Positions 11,507-19,007 of a stretch of 47,314 bases of DNA are shown here, piece by piece (the stretch's first letter is position 1; each line of letters opens with the position of its first letter). The notes beneath the pieces are model-generated. The model was not told where the DNA came from. It saw nothing but the letters and a program-made list of their open reading frames with translations, and did not search any database. A program made the position numbers and the translations under genes. The DNA is from Castellaniella defragrans (GTDB lineage Bacteria > Pseudomonadota > Gammaproteobacteria > Burkholderiales > Burkholderiaceae_B), in NCBI RefSeq assembly GCF_014203015.1, contig NZ_JACHIB010000023.1:1-47314 (forward strand), read 5' to 3'.

Positions 11507-12616
11507 TCAGGGGGCTTCCAGCCGGCGCATCACCTCGCCGGCGATGGCCAGGCAGGCGGTCAGGCCCGGGGATTCGATGCCGTACAGGTTGACCAGGCCG
11601 GGGACGCCGTGCGCGCGGGCGTCCTGGATGACGAAGTCGGCGTCCTGGCCCGCGGGCACGGCCAGCTTGGGACGAATGCCGGCGTAGCCGGGGCGCAGGG
11701 CACCGTCGCGCAAGTCGGGCCAGTAGCGGCGGATGGCGGTGTAGAAGCCGTCGGCGCGGGCGGGGTCCACGGTGTAGTCGAGGGCGTCGATCCATTCGAC
11801 GTCGGGGCCGAAGCGGGCCTGTCCGTCCAGGTCCAGGGTCAGGTGCACGCCCAGGCCGCCGGGTTCGGGGACAGGGTAGATCAGGCGGGAAAACGGTGCC
11901 TTGCCCGACAGGGCGTAGTAGTTGCCCTTGGCGTAGCGTCCGGGCGGGATGCTGGCGGACGGCAGGCCGTCGATCGTGGCGGCCACGGCCTGGGCATGCA
12001 GGCCGGCGCAGTTGGCGACGTGGCGGGCGATGAGTTCCATGGGCTCGTCGCCGCCGACGCGCAGCAGGATGCCGTCTCTCAGGACCCGGCCGGACAGGAC
12101 AGGGGATCGCAGGGCCAGCAGGCCGCCTGCGGATTCCAGATCGCCCCGCAGGGCGAGCATCAGGCCGTGGCTGTCGATGATGCCGGTGGACGGCGATTCC
12201 AGCGCGGCGACGCAGCGCAGCGCGGGTTCGCGCGTCCGCGCCTGGCCGGCGTCCAGCCAGCGCAGGTCATGCACGCCGTTGGTTTCGGCGGCCGCGCCGA
12301 TGCGCCGCAGGGCGTCGGTCTGTTCGTCGCGGGTGGCGACGATGAGCTTGCCGCAGCGCCGGTGGGCGATGCCGTGGGACGCGCAGTAGTCGTACAGGGC
12401 CTGGCGGCCCTGGACGCAGAGCCGGGCCTTGAGCGAACCGCGCGGGTAGTAGAGGCCGGCATGGATGACTTCGCTGTTGCGCGCGCTGGTGGCGGTGCCG
12501 ACGGCGGATTCGGCCTCGAGCGCCAGGGTTTCCAGACCGGCCCGCGCGCAGGCGCGCGCCACGGCCAGGCCGACGACGCCGGCGCCGATGACGACGCAGT
12601 CGATACGGTCCGTCAT
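11507..12616 (-). CDS. FAD-dependent oxidoreductase, L-2-hydroxyglutarate oxidase-like
   Basis: A 369-residue flavoprotein of the DAO superfamily. The FAD-binding [10 protein letters not shown] lies at residues 10-19, followed by the [14 protein letters not shown] segment that is characteristic of L-2-hydroxyglutarate oxidase/dehydrogenase (LhgO/L2HGDH-like) proteins. The C-terminal [14 protein letters not shown] and [14 protein letters not shown] complete the fold. The likely reaction is oxidation of a 2-hydroxy acid to the 2-oxo acid; the exact substrate is not proven. The ATG at 12616 has AAGGA eight bases upstream. It is divergent from ohrR and probably transcribed alone. Confidence 0.85.
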   Translation of the reverse strand: MTDRIDCVVIGAGVVGLAVARACARAGLETLALEAESAVGTATSARNSEVIHAGLYYPRGSLKARLCVQGRQALYDYCASHGIAHRRCGKLIVATRDEQTDALRRIGAAAETNGVHDLRWLDAGQARTREPALRCVAALESPSTGIIDSHGLMLALRGDLESAGGLLALRSPVLSGRVLRDGILLRVGGDEPMELIARHVANCAGLHAQAVAATIDGLPSASIPPGRYAKGNYYALSGKAPFSRLIYPVPEPGGLGVHLTLDLDGQARFGPDVEWIDALDYTVDPARADGFYTAIRRYWPDLRDGALRPGYAGIRPKLAVPAGQDADFVIQDARAHGVPGLVNLYGIESPGLTACLAIAGEVMRRLEAP

Positions 12617-12800
12617 GATGGGTTCCTTGCGAGTGTATGGGGGGCAGTGTATCGCCGCTTTGCCGGTGGCACGCCCGGGGTGCACGGCGGTGCGGCGGCC
12701 CGGTCCCGGCAGGCGGGTCGGCCGCGTGCGCCCGCTCGCGCAAGCGGCCCGTTCACCGTCTGGAAGACGCGTCGCCTGGATCCGTCTCCAAGAATATCGC

Positions 12801-12829
12801 TTGCTATTAAATAGCGCGCTATATAAAAT
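12801..12829 (+). promoter_or_regulatory. ohrR promoter with an operator-like dyad between -35 and -10
   Basis: TTGCTA (12801-12806), a 17-base spacer and TAAAAT (12824-12829) form a promoter. The perfect palindrome ATAGCGCGCTAT (12811-12822) fills the spacer, exactly where a MarR-type repressor would block polymerase. The predicted start, seven bases after the -10, falls on the A of the ohrR ATG at 12836, which implies a leaderless mRNA. Confidence 0.55.
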
Positions 12830-12835
12830 GTACCC

Positions 12836-13327
12836 ATGGATCGCACCGACCTCCCCGCCAAGCCGCCCATCAGCCTCACGCTGGATGCCCAGCTCTGCTT
12901 TGCGCTGTATTCGGCGCAGCTGGCGATGGGCAAGATCTACCGCAAGCACCTGGCGGGCCTGGGCCTGACCTATCCGCAGTACCTGGTGATGCTGGTGCTG
13001 TGGGAAGCCGACGGGCCGACGGTCACGGCGCTGGGAGAACGCCTGTACCTGGACTCGGCCACGCTGACACCTTTGCTCAAGCGGCTGCAGGCCCTGGGCC
13101 TGCTGCGCCGCGAGCGCGCGGCCGACGACCAGCGCCAGGTACACGTGATGCTGACACCGGCCGGGCGCGAACTGTGGCGCCGCGCCGGCGCCGTCCCGCA
13201 AGGCGTGCTGTGCGCCACGGGTTGCTCACCCGACCACGCCCGGGTGCTGAAGGCCGAGCTGGAGGAATTGCGGGCGCACCTGCTGGCCGCGTCCGCCACC
13301 CTCGAAAACCGCGCGGCGCCGGACTAG
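12836..13327 (+). CDS. ohrR: Organic hydroperoxide resistance regulator OhrR (MarR family)
   Basis: A 163-residue winged-helix repressor that senses organic peroxides. The peroxide-sensing cysteine lies in LCFALYS (C21). C126 and C130 near the C-terminus fit the two-cysteine class, in which oxidised C21 forms a disulphide with a C-terminal cysteine. The DNA-binding helices and wing occupy about 60-105 ([24 protein letters not shown]). The ohr gene follows 101 bases downstream on the same strand. There is no Shine-Dalgarno sequence before the ATG, which agrees with a leaderless transcript. Confidence 0.95.
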   Translation: MDRTDLPAKPPISLTLDAQLCFALYSAQLAMGKIYRKHLAGLGLTYPQYLVMLVLWEADGPTVTALGERLYLDSATLTPLLKRLQALGLLRRERAADDQRQVHVMLTPAGRELWRRAGAVPQGVLCATGCSPDHARVLKAELEELRAHLLAASATLENRAAPD

Positions 13328-13428
13328 GGCCTGTCCATCCGGATCAGGCCCAGGCCAGCCCGTTCACGGAACGCCGCCGATCGTGGTGCCGGCGGCGTCC
13401 CTGGAATCGCACCACAAGGAGTCCAAGC

Positions 13429-13854
13429 ATGACAGTCGAAAACGTTCTCTACACCGCCCACGCCACCGCCACCGGTGGCCGCGAAGGCAGCGCCAAGTCG
13501 TCCGACGGCCGCCTGGCGATCAAGCTGTCCACGCCGAAGGAACTGGGCGGAGCCGGCGGCGACGGCACCAACCCCGAGCAACTGTTCGCCGCGGGCTATT
13601 CGGCGTGCTTCCTGGGCGCGCTGAAGCTGGTCGCCGGCAAGGACGGCGTGAAGCTGCCCGACGCGACCGAGGTGTCCGGTTCCGTGGGCATCGGCCCCAT
13701 TCCCACCGGCTTCGGCATCGCCGTGGAACTGAAGATCTCCGCCCCCGGCGTGGATCGCGCCACGCTCGAAGGCCTGGTGCAGAAGGCGCACGTGGTGTGC
13801 CCCTACTCCAACGCCACGCGCAACAACGTGGATGTGAAGCTGACGGTGCAGTAA
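13429..13854 (+). CDS. ohr: Organic hydroperoxide resistance protein Ohr
   Basis: Ohr is a thiol peroxidase that reduces organic hydroperoxides using a lipoyl-type reductant. The 141 residues contain the catalytic pair C60 (in [12 protein letters not shown]) and C124 (in [11 protein letters not shown]), with Arg18 and Glu50 in the expected active-site places. The ATG follows AAGGAG with good spacing. It is the target gene of the adjacent OhrR. A GGGCCTG/CAGGCCC hairpin lies in the ohrR-ohr gap, so ohr may be made both by read-through and from its own promoter. Confidence 0.96.
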   Translation: MTVENVLYTAHATATGGREGSAKSSDGRLAIKLSTPKELGGAGGDGTNPEQLFAAGYSACFLGALKLVAGKDGVKLPDATEVSGSVGIGPIPTGFGIAVELKISAPGVDRATLEGLVQKAHVVCPYSNATRNNVDVKLTVQ

Positions 13855-13892
13855 GCCCGCGGGCGCATGGGCGCCGCGGCGCTCATGCCGTC

Positions 13893-13933
13893 TGACCTAG
13901 GTCATATGACCGTACGATGCATGTGGGTATGAT
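13893..13933 (+). promoter_or_regulatory. narK promoter with overlapping palindromes
   Basis: The perfect palindromes TGACCTAGGTCA (13893-13904) and GGTCATATGACC (13900-13911) overlap, giving three evenly placed half-sites. A -10-like TATGAT lies at 13928-13933 with no good -35. The first dyad is centred about 41.5 bases before the predicted start, the usual place for class II FNR/DNR-type activation. The TGA-N6-TCA core agrees with such sites, but the match to the FNR consensus is partial. Confidence 0.5.
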
Positions 13934-13971
13934 CTTCCGGAGGGGCCGACGCCCCGCAAAGGGAGATTTCC

Positions 13972-15246
13972 ATGTCATCGAATGCCGCGCCGCAGCCGGC
14001 GCCCGCCGCCTCGCGCAAGGCGCTGTCCGTGCTGTTCTCCAGCACGTTCGCCTTCACGGTCTGTTTTGCCGTCTGGACGATGTTCTCGGTCCTGGGCGTG
14101 CCGCTCAAGTCCGAGTTGAGCCTGAACGAAACTCAGTTCGGCCTGCTGATCGCCACGCCGGTGCTGACCGGTTCTCTGGTGCGCGTGCCTCTGGGCATGC
14201 TGACGGACCGCTTCGGCGGCCGGATCGTGTTCGTGCTGGTGCTGCTGGTCTGCGTGCCGCCGCTGTACCTGATGTCGTATGCGACCACCTATGCCCAGTT
14301 CCTGGTGCTGGCCCTGTTCGTGGGTCTTGCGGGCGGGACGTTCTCGGTGGGCACCCCCTACGTGGCGCGCTGGTTCGCGCCGGAGCGCCGGGGCTTCGCC
14401 ATGGGGGTGTTCGGCGCCGGCAATTCCGGATCCGCCCTGAACATGTTCGTGGCGCCGCTCGTCATCGGCGCGTTCGGCTGGACGATGCTGCCCCGGGCCT
14501 ACGCGGCCCTGATGCTGGGCACCGCGGTGCTGTTCTGGCTGTTCAGCCATTCGGATCCGGCGCATCGGGCGCCGTCCGCCGTCGGCCTGCGCCAGCAGTT
14601 GAGCGTGCTGAAGGATCCCCGCGTCTGGCGCTACTGCCAGTATTACTCGGTGGTGTTCGGCGGCTACGTGGCGCTCGCCCTGTGGGCCACCAAATACTAC
14701 GTGGCGGAATACGGCTTCGACCTGACGCTGGCGGCCTTCCTGGCGATGGTGTTCTCGCTGCCGGGCGGTGTGCTGCGCGCCCTGGGCGGCTGGTTTTCCG
14801 ACCGCTTCGGCGCCTACGCGGTGACGTGGTGGGTGATGTGGGTCTGCTGGGTCTGCTTCTTCCTGCTGTCCTATCCGCAGACGCAGATGACGATCCAGAC
14901 GCTGCAGGGGCCGGTGTCGCTGCATATCGGCCTGAATTCGACCGTGTTCACGATCCTGCTGTTCGTGGTCGGGGTGGCGATGGCCATCGGCAAGGCCTCG
15001 GTCTTCAAGTTCATCAGCGACGACTATTCGGACAACATCGGCGCCGTCTCGGGCGTGGTGGGCCTGGCGGGCGGCCTGGGCGGCTTCGTCCTGCCGATCC
15101 TGTTCGGCGCGCTGCTGGACATCACCGGCGTCTATTCCAGCGCCTTCATGCTGCTCTACGGCACGGTCTGCGTGTCGCTGGTGTTCATGCACTACTCGTA
15201 CCAGCGCGCGCCGCGGGCGGGCACGGAGCTGACCGGGACGGTGTGA
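13972..15246 (+). CDS. narK: Nitrate/nitrite transporter, NarK/NNP family of the MFS
   Basis: A 424-residue, 12-helix major facilitator. The NNP signature segments are present: AGNSGSALNMF near 148 (the first nitrate signature) and GLAGGLGGFVLP near 364 (the second). LLIATPVLTGSLVRVPLGMLTDRFGGR near 60-85 is typical of NarK-type proteins. It likely moves nitrate and/or nitrite across the inner membrane; the sequence does not tell import from exchange. A purine-rich GGGAG lies before the ATG. The upstream palindromes suggest oxygen- or NO-responsive control, and a hemerythrin gene follows. No narGHJI genes are in the window. Confidence 0.85.
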   Translation: MSSNAAPQPAPAASRKALSVLFSSTFAFTVCFAVWTMFSVLGVPLKSELSLNETQFGLLIATPVLTGSLVRVPLGMLTDRFGGRIVFVLVLLVCVPPLYLMSYATTYAQFLVLALFVGLAGGTFSVGTPYVARWFAPERRGFAMGVFGAGNSGSALNMFVAPLVIGAFGWTMLPRAYAALMLGTAVLFWLFSHSDPAHRAPSAVGLRQQLSVLKDPRVWRYCQYYSVVFGGYVALALWATKYYVAEYGFDLTLAAFLAMVFSLPGGVLRALGGWFSDRFGAYAVTWWVMWVCWVCFFLLSYPQTQMTIQTLQGPVSLHIGLNSTVFTILLFVVGVAMAIGKASVFKFISDDYSDNIGAVSGVVGLAGGLGGFVLPILFGALLDITGVYSSAFMLLYGTVCVSLVFMHYSYQRAPRAGTELTGTV

Positions 15247-15256
15247 CCGGGGCCGC

Positions 15257-15277
15257 GGGAGGCCGGCGCGGCCTCCC
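15257..15277 (+). terminator. Hairpin after narK
   Basis: GGGAGGCC-GGCGC-GGCCTCCC is a perfect eight-base stem 11 bases after the narK stop. There is no T-run, so it may act as an mRNA-end stabiliser or a weak terminator. Confidence 0.45.
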
Positions 15278-15465
15278 CTCCGGCTCGACGGACTGTCGCT
15301 TCGGACAGACACTCGCGGGGCCGTGCGGATAAAGACATTACGAAAGTGGTGGGAAAAGTGGTGGCCGGAAATGCAGCCATGCTAGTGTGCTGCTCATCCG
15401 GCCCGCGCATCCGAGCGGGGCGGACGACACCCCTGATCGCCCCCTTATCCGAACACAGGTGCCCC

Positions 15466-15876
15466 ATGGATATCGAACGCTTCAAGCAGCAGCATGTCCA
15501 GATTCTGCAGATCATTCATCGCATGCGTCAGCTGGCGGCGGCCGGCGTCGCGGAAAACGCCTCGGGGCTGGCGCACGAGATCCGGCTGATGAAGTCCAAG
15601 GTCGCGCTGCATCTCTCGATCGAGAACGACATTCTCTATCCGCGCCTGGAAAAGCAGGCCGACGCGCAGGTGGCGCGCCTGGCGCGGGAATACCAGGAGG
15701 AAATGAAGACGCTGGCCAGCGGATTCGGCCATTTCGTCGAGCGCTGGGGCGCGGAGTCCGCGGTCGAGGGCGACCCGGAGGGCTTCCGGCGCGATTGCAA
15801 CACGGTGCTCAAGGCGCTGCATCGGAGGATCCAGCGCGAGAACACCGAGTTCTATCCTCAGGTCGAGGCTTTGTGA
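15466..15876 (+). CDS. Hemerythrin HHE domain protein
   Basis: A 136-residue four-helix protein of the hemerythrin type, which binds a di-iron centre and oxygen or NO. Candidate iron ligands are H9 (FKQQHVQ), the H-x3-E of HLSIENDILYPRL, and the H and E residues of HRRIQRENTEFYP near the end. In nitrate-respiring bacteria such small hemerythrins often accompany genes for NO or nitrosative stress, which fits its place after narK. It lies 219 bases after narK, so it may have its own promoter. Its 3' side carries three tandem hairpin elements. Confidence 0.85.
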   Translation: MDIERFKQQHVQILQIIHRMRQLAAAGVAENASGLAHEIRLMKSKVALHLSIENDILYPRLEKQADAQVARLAREYQEEMKTLASGFGHFVERWGAESAVEGDPEGFRRDCNTVLKALHRRIQRENTEFYPQVEAL

Positions 15877-15880
15877 GGTC

Positions 15881-16131
15881 TCAAGCCGGAACATCCCTCC
15901 ACCTCGCGGCTTGCAGGCCGCTCGGATTCGACAGGCATGGAATAGCCCGCAGGGGCTCTCAAGCCGGAGCATCTCTCCACGTCGCCACCTGCAGGTGGCT
16001 CCGATAATTCCGGCACGGGGCAGTCCGCAGGGACTGCTCTTGGCCTGTAGCATCCCTCCACCTCGCGGCTTGCAGGCCGCTCGGATTCGACAGGCATGGA
16101 ATAGCCCGCAGGGGCTATTCCATGCCCTGTC
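15881..16131 (+). repeat. Three tandem copies of a two-hairpin repeat element
   Basis: Three units of about 80 bases start near 15892, 15970 and 16051. Units 1 and 3 share a perfect 66-bp repeat (15892-15957 and 16051-16116). Unit 2 keeps the same plan with changed stems. Each unit has hairpin A, with TGCA in the loop (GCGGC-TTGCAG-GCCGC in units 1 and 3, GCCACC-TGCA-GGTGGC in unit 2), and hairpin B with a GCAG loop (AGCCC-GCAG-GGGCT in 1 and 3; GCAGTCC-GCAG-GGACTGC in 2). Stem bases change in pairs. The array lies in sense orientation directly behind the hemerythrin gene. A fourth copy is at 30108-30168. Confidence 0.85.
16089..16131. terminator. Long hairpin between convergent genes
   Basis: Hairpin B of the third repeat unit is extended here: a 14-base stem around the GCAG loop, a single bulged C and five further pairs (GACAG/CTGTC), 43 bases in all. 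It ends at the base before the stop codon of the convergent HMA gene, so it can serve as a shared terminator for both genes. Confidence 0.55.
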
Positions 16132-16416
16132 TCATCCCCCACACCCTCCGCAGCAGTTGCCGTCTTCGCCGTGGACGGGCTTGAGGGCTTCGTAGCCGGC
16201 GTCCTGGACGGCGACCTGCAGGCGCTGGACGGAGACCTGGGCGGTGTCGAAAGTGACGGTGGCCTTTTCATCGGCCAGCGAGACCGTGACCTCGGAGACG
16301 CCGGGCACGGCGGCCAGGGCCCGGTCCACGGTGTCGGCGCAGGATGGGCCGCGCAGGCCGACCACGCGCAGGGTGGCGGTTTTCTGGGAAGAACGCTTCA
16401 GGGTTGCTGCTTCCAT
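16132..16416 (-). CDS. HMA (heavy-metal-associated) domain protein with degenerate metal site
   Basis: A 94-residue protein with one ferredoxin-like HMA domain (residues 14-78), as in CopZ, MerP and P-type ATPases. The expected GMxCxxC site reads GPSCADT (C26 only; the second cysteine is Thr or absent). The C-terminal tail instead carries Cys-Cys-Gly-Gly-Cys (C88, C89, C92). Metal binding may use C26 plus the tail, or the protein may have another role. It is divergent from dinB with a shared 108-base gap. No metal ATPase or MerR-type regulator is adjacent. Confidence 0.75.
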   Translation of the reverse strand: MEAATLKRSSQKTATLRVVGLRGPSCADTVDRALAAVPGVSEVTVSLADEKATVTFDTAQVSVQRLQVAVQDAGYEALKPVHGEDGNCCGGCGG

Positions 16417-16469
16417 GGGGTCCTCGCGAACGGGGGAAGCCCTCGATGAGGGCAGGGTTATAGATCCAT

Positions 16470-16499
16470 TTGAAATACATCTTCTAGGCCGGCTAGTAT
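16470..16499 (+). promoter_or_regulatory. Probable dinB promoter
   Basis: TTGAAA (16470-16475), 18 bases, TAGTAT (16494-16499). No LexA-type CTG-N10-CAG box is seen across it, so SOS control is not supported by the sequence. Confidence 0.4.
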
Positions 16500-16524
16500 A
16501 GCAGGGCCGCCGCCTTTTCGTGCC

Positions 16525-17658
16525 ATGCCCGTCGCCGCCCCCCTCCGCCGTATCGCGCACCTGGATATGGACGCCTTCTATGCGTCCGTGGAACTGCTGC
16601 GCCGCCCGGATCTGCGCGGCCAGGCGGTGGTGATCGGCGGGGGCGGCCCGCAGCCCATGGAAGGGAAATACCCGCGGCTGGGGGACTACGTCGGGCGCGG
16701 CGTGATCACGACGGCCACCTACGAGGCCCGCGCGCTGGGCGTGCATTCGGCCATGGGCATGATGAAGGCCGCGCGCCTGGCGCCCGACGCCGTGCTGCTG
16801 CCGGTGGATTTTCCAGCCTATCGCCATTATTCCCGCCTGTTCAAGGCCGCCGTGGCGGCGATCGCCCCCCGCATCGAGGACCGCGGCATCGACGAGATCT
16901 ACATCGACCTCACCGATCTGCCGCAGGAGTCCGTCGAACTGGCCCGCGCCCTGAAGCGGGCGGTGCGCGAGGCCACGGGACTGAGCTGTTCGATCGGCAT
17001 CTCGCCGAACAAGCTGCTGTCGAAGATCGCCTCGGACCTGGACAAGCCCGACGGCATCACGCTGATCGGTCCCGGCGACCTGGAGCGGCGCATCTGGCCG
17101 CTGCCGGTGTCACGGATCAACGGCATCGGCCCCAAGGCCACGCGCAGGCTGCGGGACCTGGGGATCGAGACGGTCGGCCAGCTGGCGCTGGCCGCGCCGG
17201 CGCTGCTGCAGCGCCATTTCGGGCTGGGCACGGCGCAGTGGCTGCTGGACGTGTCGCACGGCATCGACGACCGTCCGGTGGTGACGCAGTCCGAGCCCAA
17301 GTCCCTCAGCCGGGAGACGACGTTCGAGCGGGACCTGCACGTGCGCCGCGACCGGCCGCTGCTGTCGCGGATCTTCCTGGACCTGTGCGAGCGCCTGGCG
17401 GAAGACCTGGCGCGCAAGGGCGTGCGCGGGGCGACGGTGGGCATCAAGCTGCGTTTCGACGATTTCCGGGTGGTGACCCGCGACCTGACGCTGGACGCGG
17501 CGGTGGCGGATGCCGAAGCGATCCACCGGGCCGCCGGCCAGTGCCTGAAGCGGGTGCCGCTGGAGCGGCGCCTGAGGCTGCTGGGCGTGCGGGTCAGCAA
17601 GCTGGAGCCGGCGGGCGCGGGCGAGCGGCCGCAGCCGGTGCAGCTGGACCTGTACTGA
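16525..17658 (+). CDS. dinB: DNA polymerase IV (Y-family)
   Basis: DinB is an error-prone polymerase that copies past damaged bases. The 377 residues contain the palm motif HLDMDAFYASVE near 12-23 and the second acidic site DEIYIDLTDL near 122-131 (most family members have DEAYLDVT). The helix-hairpin-helix segment SRINGIGPKATRRLRDLGI is near 194-212, and a C-terminal little-finger domain follows. The tail lacks a canonical QLxLF clamp-binding motif but ends in VQLDLY, which may serve. The ATG has no visible Shine-Dalgarno sequence. Confidence 0.95.
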   Translation: MPVAAPLRRIAHLDMDAFYASVELLRRPDLRGQAVVIGGGGPQPMEGKYPRLGDYVGRGVITTATYEARALGVHSAMGMMKAARLAPDAVLLPVDFPAYRHYSRLFKAAVAAIAPRIEDRGIDEIYIDLTDLPQESVELARALKRAVREATGLSCSIGISPNKLLSKIASDLDKPDGITLIGPGDLERRIWPLPVSRINGIGPKATRRLRDLGIETVGQLALAAPALLQRHFGLGTAQWLLDVSHGIDDRPVVTQSEPKSLSRETTFERDLHVRRDRPLLSRIFLDLCERLAEDLARKGVRGATVGIKLRFDDFRVVTRDLTLDAAVADAEAIHRAAGQCLKRVPLERRLRLLGVRVSKLEPAGAGERPQPVQLDLY

Positions 17659-17684
17659 GCGGCGGGCGTTCCGGGGTCGGGCGT

Positions 17685-17787
17685 CGCGCACCGGGAATCG
17701 GGAATCGGGAATCTGGAATCGTGCACCGGCACCGTGCACCGTGCATCGCGCACTGGCATCGGGAATTGGGCACTGGGAATCGGGAAT
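17685..17787 (+). repeat. 7-bp tandem repeat array (15 units, consensus YGGGMAY)
   Basis: After dinB the sequence is a run of heptamers: CGCGCAC, then CGGGAAT three times, CTGGAAT, CGTGCAC, CGGCAC, CGTGCAC, CGTGCAT, CGCGCAC, TGGCAT, CGGGAAT, TGGGCAC, TGGGAAT, CGGGAAT. Two units have lost one base. It fills most of the gap between dinB and the convergent MOSC gene. Confidence 0.85.
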
Positions 17788-17835
17788 CGGCCGCAGTACG
17801 CTCGGCGGCCGGAAATCCGGACATCGGAAATCACA

Positions 17836-18708
17836 TCAGAAATCGTATTCGGGCTCGATGGCGTCGCCCGCCTGGAGCCAGGTCTCGCCCTCCGGCAAGG
17901 TGGCGATGGCGTTCATGCCGAACAGCACCCCCTGCTCGAACTGGCGGTGCCGCGCCAGCGTGCGGCCCGGTTCGGCCGCCGTGGCGCCCGTCAGCGGGTC
18001 CACGTTGGGAATGGGACAGCGGGCGCAGGCCTTGACGAAGGCGAAGCCGGCGCCGCCCGTGCGGAATCCGGCCAGGTGATCCTCGTCGTAGGGTTCCAGG
18101 CCCTGGAGCACGATGTTGGGGCGAAAGCGGATCATGTCCACCGGCGCGCCGCCCTGCGCGCCCAGCTGGCCGTTCAGTTCCTCCAGCGAATGCAGGTTGG
18201 CGACCAGGAAGGGGAAGCCGTCGGCGAAGGCGAAGGCGTGGCGCTCCACCGGCAGGAAGGACTGCGGCCAGTCGGGGTGGGTCTGGATCCAGCGGGTGAC
18301 GTGCGGCACGCTGGCCAGGCGGTGTGCCCGGGGATGCAGGCGCAGCAGCCGGCAGGGCGCGCCGATGAACGCGCTCAGCCAGGCGGCGGCCTCGTCGCCC
18401 TGGTCGGCGCCCAGGGTGGGCGTGCCCCAGATGGCGACCGGCACGGCCTCGGCCTGCTCGGGGGGCTGCGGCACGAAACAGTCGGCCTGGCCGGGCGCGC
18501 GCAGCCACAGGCCGTCGGCGACGGGTTCGGGGTGGATCAGCACCATGCGGGGATGCTGGCGCTGGGTCATGAAGACGCCCTGGGCGTCCACGACGACCCA
18601 GTGCCGGTCGAAGTCCAGGCCGGATCCGGTGACGCGGACGCGTTCGTGGGCGATGCCGGCGCAGGATTTGACGGGATAGCTGTACAGGCTGTGAATGGCC
18701 AGGCGCAT
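17836..18708 (-). CDS. MOSC domain protein (YcbX-like)
   Basis: A 290-residue protein with an N-terminal beta-barrel domain (LYSYPVKSCAGI at about 8-19; DFDRHWVVVD; TQRQHPRM) and a C-terminal MOSC domain. FRPNIVLQG and the cysteine-containing FVKACARCPIPNVDP (near 229-243) place the conserved cysteine that carries the sulphur or molybdenum cofactor in this superfamily. E. coli YcbX detoxifies N-hydroxylated bases with a flavin reductase. This protein lacks the C-terminal ferredoxin domain found in some members. The ATG at 18708 begins the conserved sequence; the frame upstream runs into repeats. Confidence 0.85.
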   Translation of the reverse strand: MRLAIHSLYSYPVKSCAGIAHERVRVTGSGLDFDRHWVVVDAQGVFMTQRQHPRMVLIHPEPVADGLWLRAPGQADCFVPQPPEQAEAVPVAIWGTPTLGADQGDEAAAWLSAFIGAPCRLLRLHPRAHRLASVPHVTRWIQTHPDWPQSFLPVERHAFAFADGFPFLVANLHSLEELNGQLGAQGGAPVDMIRFRPNIVLQGLEPYDEDHLAGFRTGGAGFAFVKACARCPIPNVDPLTGATAAEPGRTLARHRQFEQGVLFGMNAIATLPEGETWLQAGDAIEPEYDF

Positions 18709-18746
18709 GGAGGTCTGCCGGTGACGGAGAAAGGAGGACATTCTAA

Positions 18747-18831
18747 GGCGGGAATGCCGGCGGGAACGGTTTGCGGGAATGCCGGTGGGAATGCCGGTGG
18801 GCGTGTCGGCGGGAACGGATTGCGCCAATGG
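18747..18831. repeat. 12-bp tandem repeat array
   Basis: About seven units of 12 bases (one of 13) with consensus GGYGGGAATGCC lie upstream of the MOSC gene. Examples are GGCGGGAATGCC at 18747, GGTGGGAATGCC at 18784 and GGTGGGCGTGTC at 18796. The array lies in the 299-base gap between the MOSC gene and the EamA transporter gene; nothing else was recognised in that gap. Confidence 0.75.
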
Positions 18832-19007
18832 TGGCCCGCCGGCTCCTGCGATGCCCGTGAAGGTATGGCTGCGCCGGCCGGCGCCGCTCGCGCGCGGCCC
18901 GCCGCCCGTTCGTACAGGCCTGAAATGCCGTAGCATGCAGGATTCGCCGGATCCCGCGCGCACCCGGGCGCGGCCTTTCGCGGCGCGCGTTGAAAGCAGG
19001 AGATCCC

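Noticed and set aside
15892-16116. CRISPR array suspected from the 66-bp direct repeats
   Set aside because: Only three units, the repeats are longer than CRISPR repeats, the middle unit is a diverged copy rather than a spacer arrangement, and no cas genes are present.
16440-16524. LexA/SOS box before dinB
   Set aside because: No CTGT-N8-ACAG type site is present in the promoter region.
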